Shown here: positions 5,628-8,857 of the stretch, in pieces
Numbering within the stretch: position 1 is the first letter of the stretch
How the letters are laid out: every line of letters begins with the position of its first letter
Source: Erysipelotrichaceae bacterium
GTDB taxonomy: Bacteria > Bacillota_I > Bacilli_A > Erysipelotrichales > Coprobacillaceae
Assembly (NCBI GenBank): GCA_018365815.1
Contig: JAGZJH010000053.1
Span: 1 to 8,857, forward strand
Length of the DNA: 8,857 bases
Direction of reading: 5' to 3'
Made by a program: the position numbers and the translations under genes
Notes under the pieces: model-generated
The model's input: the letters and a program-made list of their open reading frames with translations, nothing else
Database searches by the model: none
Told to the model about the DNA's origin: nothing

Positions 5628-6493
5628 ATGAGTATACACATTATTGACACTTTTCGTGATTGTAATAGATGTTTTATAGATGCAGTTTTTCTAAAGAAAA
5701 ATGGAACGAATATATTGATAATTATTTGCCATATGCTAGAGAAGAAATTGAATATGATGTAAGCAAATACAATTTTAAAACAGATATATTACCCGTTTTA
5801 AACAATGTTTATCTAAAAAAAGAGGAAATGATTATTATGCATGAATCTTTTTTAAATGTTGTATCAAATGTCGAAGAAAAGATTAAACAAAAATTAGAAG
5901 ATGCATCGATAAATGTTGTTATTGTTCTTTATCTTGGATTATGCAATGGAGCTGGATGGGCAGTTTCACTTGCTAATATACCTCATATTCTCCTTGGTAT
6001 GGAAAAAATCATTGAGTTAAATTGGTATAATGAAAATGAAATGAAAGGTTTAATTTATCATGAGTTAGGACATGTATGACATAAACAAAATAGAAGCACT
6101 AGTTTTCCTTTGTTAAATACTATGAAAGATAGAGCCATATGGCAGCTTTATAGCGAGGGAGTTGCTATGTATTTTGAGCAGTTGCTTTACGATGATGAAA
6201 ATTTTTATCATCAAGATATAGATGGTTGGCTAAACTGGTGTAATAAAAATAGAACTATGTTATTTTATGAGTATATTAGGGTAATTGAAAATAATGAAAG
6301 TCATCAAAAGTTTTATGGCGACTAGTGTAGTTATCTTGGGGTATCAGATATAAGGTATTACTTAGGTTGTGAATTAATAAAATTTTCGCTTAAAACTAGA
6401 AGAATATCAGATATTCTTGATTTATCATTAAATGATATTGAGATTATATTATATTCTATTTCTGGATATTTAAATGGAGAACAAGAAATTTGA
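5628..6493 (+). pseudogene. Broken zinc metalloprotease (HExxH, gluzincin-like)
   Basis: The ATG at 5628 has GGAGG 4 bases upstream and begins MSIHIIDTFRDC. One T is missing from the run at 5686-5690; restoring it joins this start to the frame that continues FSKEKWNEYIDNYLPYAREE. The catalytic motif is HELGH at 6059-6073. About 30 residues on, LYSEGVAMYFEQ supplies a Glu suited to be the third zinc ligand. Two stops interrupt the frame: TGA at 6077-6079 in HELGHV-stop-HKQ and TAG at 6323-6325 in FYGD-stop-CSYLG. Both fit a Trp codon (TGG) changed at one G. The protein then continues (VSDIRYYLGCELIKF) to TGA at 6491. Reconstructed length is about 288 residues, similar to DUF2268-type predicted proteases, though I cannot confirm the family. 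No signal peptide is seen, so a cytoplasmic role is likely. Confidence 0.75.
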
Positions 6494-6927
6494 ATGTATG
6501 TTTATAATAATATTGAAAAATTAAAAAAAGAAATATTATATAACTGACTGGTTAATATAGTAATAATTGTTTTATAAAAGAAAGTGTTAAATTTGAATTT
6601 GTGAGCAATAAACCAAATGGAACTATCTCAAATTAACATTTGCAACAATTTCTGCAACAAAAAATATGATAAACAAAATATAATGTAGAAAATATGGATG
6701 AAACAAACCAAAAAGCTATGTTCTAGATAATAAATATCAGAAATGATAATATAAATAAGGAGTGGGAGTAGCGGAAAACGGTTTGGATATGTTAAAAAAC
6801 GCTGATAAATAGGGCGCTTTTGACACCTTGATTTTTTTGCTAAATGGTTTTGCAACAAATTCTTAAAATTAAAGTTTTGCAACAAGTTAAATAGTACCAC
6901 TTAGTTTGGTGGTTAACAGAAATTTAG
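6494..6927. other. AT-rich gap with repeated TTGCAACAA motifs
   Basis: No convincing gene is present. The 90-codon minus-strand frame at 6628-6900 lacks a ribosome binding site, and its LLQN-type repeats are produced by the DNA repeats themselves. The motif TGCAACAA occurs at 6641-6648, 6653-6660, 6851-6858 and 6878-6885. The last two share the longer GTTTTGCAACAA and are spaced 27 bases apart; the first two are 12 apart. A more GC-rich island at about 6760-6815 (GGAGTGGGAGTAGCGG) is of different composition and may be an imported scrap. The resemblance to the repeat style at 2067-2099 suggests a recombinase-binding region or the relic of an integrase 3' end. Confidence 0.4.
6639..6885 (+). 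repeat. Four dispersed TGCAACAA repeats
   Basis: Copies lie at 6641-6648, 6653-6660, 6851-6858 and 6878-6885, in two close pairs on the same strand. The second pair is identical over the 12 bases GTTTTGCAACAA (6847-6858, 6874-6885). They share the AACA end with the TTTTGAYAACA repeats at 2067-2099. Confidence 0.5.
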
Positions 6928-6961
6928 AGACTTTTACAAGTGATTGTAGAAGTCTTTTTTT
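6928..6961 (+). terminator. Strong intrinsic terminator, plus strand
   Basis: Arms AGACTTTTACAA (6928-6939) and TTGTAGAAGTCT (6944-6955) pair over 12 bp with one G-U around a GTGA loop. A run of seven T follows to 6961. It would end plus-strand transcription from the decayed metalloprotease region. A smaller ACCAC/GTGGT stem (6896-6913) lies just before it. Confidence 0.75.
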
Positions 6962-6970
6962 CATATTAAT

Positions 6971-7002
6971 AAAAAAACATCACACGATTTTGTATGATGT
7001 TT
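6971..7002 (-). terminator. Intrinsic terminator of the EEP gene
   Basis: Arms AAACATCA (6975-6982) and TGATGTTT (6995-7002) form an 8-bp stem. On the minus strand it is followed by seven T (complement of 6971-6977). It lies about 45 bases past the stop codon of the minus-strand EEP gene, back to back with the plus-strand terminator. Confidence 0.7.
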
Positions 7003-7045
7003 AATTAAATGATATACAATAGTGAAATTTATCAAACTGGAATTT

Positions 7046-7834
7046 TTACTTTTCTTGGAGTTCTTCAAAATTCCAAATTAGCATACTATGATCTGTAAAT
7101 CCTTCTTGAGGCTTATAATAAAAATTTACATTATCATCTACACTTAGTTCATTTAAATTATTTGTACTATACTTCTTTGATAAATAGATGTGATCTAATT
7201 GTTTTTCTATACCATTTGATGTCCATGTATAATACTCTCCTTCTTGTCCTATCGCATAATAGTTATGTTCAATAGCATTAATAAATTTTTCATTGATTCC
7301 CTTTTGATTGTTGGTTTGATTTGATTTACAAGCATTCATGTCTCCTAATAAAATAGTAATTTCATCAGGTATAGTAATAGTATGATTATTAACATGTACA
7401 TTAAAAATAGAGAAATTAATGTTGTCATCCTTAAATTTCAAAAAAGCTTTTCTATTATTGGGTAATTCTTTTTCCAAAGGACCATTTTCAACTGTACACT
7501 TATCTATGTATTTTTTTCTAACTATAAAACCTGTGACAAAATGTATATTCCCATTCAATTCAGGTACCATTAATTTATATCCTGCATTTTCTATGATTCT
7601 TTCAATTTCAGCTCTTTCTTTTTTTGAATTCACAAATTCTTGGACAGCTAATATATCTATATCCAAATCTTCTTTTGCAAGTAGATTTTTTAACCCTTCT
7701 TGCGTTAAATAAGATAAATTTTCTTTTATACTTTTTATATTATATATACTTTCCGGTAGTCTTGGTCTACGATTTATCGAAAAAAATGTTTCTCCATTCA
7801 AATTAAGTGTTGCAATATTCATTCTTTCAATCAT
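7046..7834 (-). CDS. Endonuclease/exonuclease/phosphatase (EEP) family protein
   Basis: The product has 262 residues, the usual size for the DNase I-like fold. With the start at 7834 the family motifs fall in order: TLNLNG (N11), ILAVQEF (E66), NVHV (145-148), ILLGDMN (D165, N167), LDHIYLS (D214, H215) and FTDHS (D248, H249). All metal-binding and catalytic positions are present, so a magnesium-dependent phosphodiesterase or phosphatase acting on DNA, RNA or a small phosphoester is likely. The substrate is unknown. Only about 15 residues separate NVHV from GDMN, shorter than is usual, suggesting a lost helix or compact subgroup. No signal peptide is visible. I prefer ATG 7834 (AAAGG 4 bases upstream); ATG 7822 (MNIATLN) is the alternative. 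Longer starts at 7846 and beyond run into the relic of another gene. It has its own promoter and terminator. Confidence 0.85.
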   Translation of the reverse strand: MIERMNIATLNLNGETFFSINRRPRLPESIYNIKSIKENLSYLTQEGLKNLLAKEDLDIDILAVQEFVNSKKERAEIERIIENAGYKLMVPELNGNIHFVTGFIVRKKYIDKCTVENGPLEKELPNNRKAFLKFKDDNINFSIFNVHVNNHTITIPDEITILLGDMNACKSNQTNNQKGINEKFINAIEHNYYAIGQEGEYYTWTSNGIEKQLDHIYLSKKYSTNNLNELSVDDNVNFYYKPQEGFTDHSMLIWNFEELQEK

Positions 7835-7842
7835 CCATCCTT

Positions 7843-7890
7843 TCATCTTTTTGCCCTTCGGACAAGAAGCATTCCCCGATCTAAAGAACT
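7843..7890 (-). pseudogene. Short 3' relic of the gene also seen at 978-1163
   Basis: On the minus strand the last codons read MLLVRRAKR then TGA (7872-7843), matching LGILLVRRARRWN at the end of the left relic. Upstream, FFR is recognisable but one base is out of frame. Everything before about 7890 is missing. The TGA lies 8 bases before the ATG at 7834, so the relic now forms the leader of the EEP transcript. Confidence 0.55.
7851..7869 (-). repeat. Right copy of the 19-bp inverted repeat
   Basis: The reverse complement is identical to 1131-1149. In this copy the hairpin pairing has one mismatch (CAAAAAG in place of CAAGAAG). Together the two copies bracket about 6.7 kb in opposite orientation. 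Confidence 0.7.
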
Positions 7891-7906
7891 TGGTCAATTA
7901 TAATTT

Positions 7907-7935
7907 ATTATATCAGTCTAAACTAAGGTCTTCAA
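7907..7935 (-). promoter_or_regulatory. Promoter of the EEP gene
   Basis: On the minus strand TTGAAG (7935-7930) and a consensus TATAAT (7912-7907) are separated by exactly 17 bases. Transcription would start near 7900 and give a leader of about 65 bases that includes the foldable relic at 7851-7869. Confidence 0.65.
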
Positions 7936-8000
7936 CAAATAGTGTTATGAGGATATGAGTATTTGATCTTTCATATATGATAAAATTGGTTATTTAAATT

Positions 8001-8045
8001 ACTGTCTTAGTACCTAATAAGGTAGGAGATTAAGACAGTTTTTTT
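8001..8045 (+). terminator. Strong intrinsic terminator, plus strand
   Basis: Perfect outer arms ACTGTCTTA (8001-8009) and TAAGACAGT (8031-8039), an inner stem TACCT/AGGTA (8011-8015, 8020-8024) and a run of seven T (8039-8045) make a two-tier hairpin terminator. No intact plus-strand gene precedes it within 1.5 kb, so it may be left over from a lost gene. The tiered form could also be part of a leader attenuator. Confidence 0.7.
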
Positions 8046-8143
8046 AATTTTAAAGAAAAATATTTATTTTCTGTCCATTTTGGGTGTGCAATTTCAGGGT
8101 GCTTGTCCATATAAGTGAAGGCAGTAGAAAGAAAATGCTGTTT
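8030..8143 (-). pseudogene. C-terminal fragment of an unrecognised protein
   Basis: The minus-strand frame reads KQHFLSTAFTYMDKHPEIAH followed by PKWTENKYFSLKLKKLS and a stop at 8032-8030. The composition, with a proline- and Trp-containing ordered block, looks like real protein. An in-frame TAA at 8146-8144 sits directly before it, and no start or ribosome site is seen. The stop lies inside the 8001-8045 hairpin. I do not recognise the family. Confidence 0.35.
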
Positions 8144-8291
8144 TTACTTGATCCTTGAAAATTAAATATGCAAGTTGTTAAGACTTTATTTCCAATGATT
8201 TTAGCTAACGTAATAGGTACGCAATGAATTTTAAAAAATAAAGGGAGCGAGAATTCCATATTATAAATATTAGATAGCAACTAATATAGCG

Positions 8292-8531
8292 ATGACAGTT
8301 GGAATGATAATGATACTTCTCTACGGAGCTGGCGGAGAACCCGGCAGAGGTGAAATTCCTATGATGTGAACTAGCTACTCACAGCTTAACAACTTCCCGA
8401 AAGCTATTGGCTTGACAAGGGGTGTTTTGGACAAATATTGTCATAGACCATTTAGGAAATGAAATGGTCAAGTACATTATCCATATTATGATTTGGATAA
8501 TGTAGAAAGGAGGTTAATGATGCTAGAATAA
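8292..8531 (+). pseudogene. Unrecognised small frame interrupted by two TGA codons
   Basis: From ATG 8292 one frame stays protein-like to TAA 8529-8531 except for TGA at 8367 and 8460. The middle reads LNNFPKAIGLTRGVLDKYCH then RPFRK-TGA-NGQVHYPYYDLDNVERRLMMLE. The block GLTRGVLDKY...YPYYDLDNVERRL looks like a small winged-helix or MerR/excisionase-like DNA-binding protein (helix, then a basic wing), but this is only a resemblance. The second TGA fits a Trp codon in RPFRKWNG; the first is less clear. The part before 8367 (YGAGGEPGRGEIP) is glycine-rich, richer in GC and may be unrelated sequence. No clear ribosome binding site precedes the ATG. Confidence 0.4.
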
Positions 8532-8569
8532 AAACCGTACTGGTTAAATGTAAGAATTAAAGCATCTTA

Positions 8570-8578
8570 TGGTATAAT
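8570..8578 (+). promoter_or_regulatory. Extended -10 promoter of the insertion sequence
   Basis: TGGTATAAT is an extended -10 (TGn followed by consensus TATAAT at 8573-8578) just upstream of orfA. No good -35 is seen, as is common for extended -10 promoters. Confidence 0.5.
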
Positions 8579-8596
8579 GTCATAAATTATTAACAT

Positions 8597-8857
8597 AAGA
8601 AAGATGAGGAATTTAAACAGGGAGTTGTTCAATATGTTATTGATCATCCTGATGAATCTAAAGTTTCTATTGCTAAGCGTTTTGGTGTTGCTGACAGCAT
8701 TATTCATAAATGGATGAAGGATTCAGCTAAAAATAATAGGACTATTGTTTCTAGAGGTTCTGGGAACTTCTCTAACGACGAAGCTAAAGAAATTGCACGT
8801 TTACGTAAAGAGCTTAAAGATACACAGGATGCTCTTGATGTGCTAAAAAAGGCTATT
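8597..8857 (+). CDS. IS3-family transposase OrfA, 5' damaged and cut by the window edge
   Basis: The 87 codons visible begin KKDEEFKQGVVQYVIDHPDE and contain the HTH_Tnp_1 domain (VSIAKRFGVADSIIHKWMKD). Next come a Ser/Gly linker (IVSRGSGNFSNDEA) and a leucine-zipper helix (EIARLRKELKDTQDALDVLK), the order found in IS3-group OrfA proteins. OrfA binds the element's ends and, by frameshifting with orfB, forms the full transposase. The start is odd: a TAA (8591-8593) lies two codons before KKDEE, the next codon is CAT, and no ATG, GTG or TTG with a ribosome site is in frame. The first few codons seem lost or mutated, so the copy may be inactive. orfB would be to the right of the window. Confidence 0.85.

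Larger units (their letters stand above)
8536..8857 (+). mobile_element. Left part of an IS3-family insertion sequence
   Basis: The orfA sequence from 8597 identifies the element. The left end probably lies near 8536 (around CGTACTGGTTAAATG), where the unrecognised frame stops and the IS leader begins. I cannot define the terminal repeat or target duplication because the right end is outside the window. Confidence 0.5.

Noticed and set aside
3366..6493. New multi-gene defence system made of DUF262 stub, Mrr-like nuclease and metalloprotease
   Set aside because: Only the nuclease is intact. A gap of about 350 bases and a separate candidate promoter divide it from the protease, so nothing shows they act together.
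6628..6900. Minus-strand 90-codon reading frame
   Set aside because: It has no ribosome binding site. Its repeated LLQN and hydrophobic Ile/Leu runs follow from the AT-rich DNA and the TGCAACAA repeats.
7419..7806. Plus-strand frames opposite the EEP gene
   Set aside because: They are shadows of the EEP gene, which has all family motifs, a promoter and a terminator on the minus strand.
7835..7897. EEP protein starting with MTKFFRSGNASCPKGKK
   Set aside because: This upstream extension translates the relic of another gene in the wrong frame and has no ribosome site. The family core begins at MNIATLN.
8050..8280. Minus-strand 76-codon frame
   Set aside because: It has no ribosome site and hydrophobic, low-order composition. 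The more protein-like sequence lies in a different minus-strand frame (8030-8143).
5628..8531. Alternative genetic code with TGA read as Trp
   Set aside because: No intact gene in the window ends in TGA, and three TGAs fall at possible Trp positions. However, a TAG also replaces a probable Trp, frameshifts accompany the stops, and the gene relics at 1161 and 6491 end naturally at TGA. Ordinary pseudogene decay explains this better.

Overview
The window looks like an accessory segment of a low-GC Firmicute, most likely a clostridial or Lachnospiraceae-type genome. The signs are strong AGGAGG-type ribosome binding sites, sigma-A promoters, AT-rich codon use, and gene families common in that group: a Bacillota-style XRE regulator, a TetR/membrane-protein pair, an Mrr-type restriction enzyme and an IS3-family transposase. 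This assignment is inference from sequence reading, not from a database search.

Left flank (1-1163). On the minus strand there is the start of a small membrane protein and, upstream of it, a TetR-family repressor. Near-perfect copies of TGAACA-N-TGTTCA lie in front of both genes, and the repressor has a textbook TTGACA/17/TATATT promoter, so this appears to be an autoregulated pair. It is followed by the 3' remnant of a small plus-strand gene. This flank looks richer in GC than the middle of the window.

Middle (1284-6493). An intact XRE regulator is followed by a non-coding stretch. That stretch holds a consensus DnaA box, 11-bp iteron-like repeats and a perfect 32-bp-arm palindrome. Next come the ruins of a mobile element: a decayed mobilisation-type DNA-binding protein (minus strand), a decayed small serine recombinase, and a 25-codon N-terminal stub of a DUF262/GmrS-like protein. 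Among these sits one intact 552-codon gene for an Mrr-like restriction endonuclease. After it comes a zinc metalloprotease pseudogene with a HELGH motif, broken by a frameshift and two stops at probable Trp codons.

Right part (6494-8857). A repeat-rich gap with two back-to-back terminators is followed by an intact minus-strand endonuclease/exonuclease/phosphatase (EEP) family protein with its own promoter. In its 5' leader is a short remnant of the same small gene whose tail lies at 978-1163, in the opposite orientation, so inverted copies of one gene tail bracket about 6.7 kb. Further right are a strong plus-strand terminator, two unrecognised broken reading frames, and the left end and orfA of an IS3-family insertion sequence that runs off the window.

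Taken together, this is a decayed mobile or defence island. The mobility genes and two accessory genes are broken, while two predicted nuclease/phosphatase genes (Mrr-like and EEP) remain open. I see no CRISPR array, rRNA or tRNA, and no convincing new multi-gene system. The most unusual material is the non-coding repeat architecture at 1850-2203 and the bracketing inverted gene tails.
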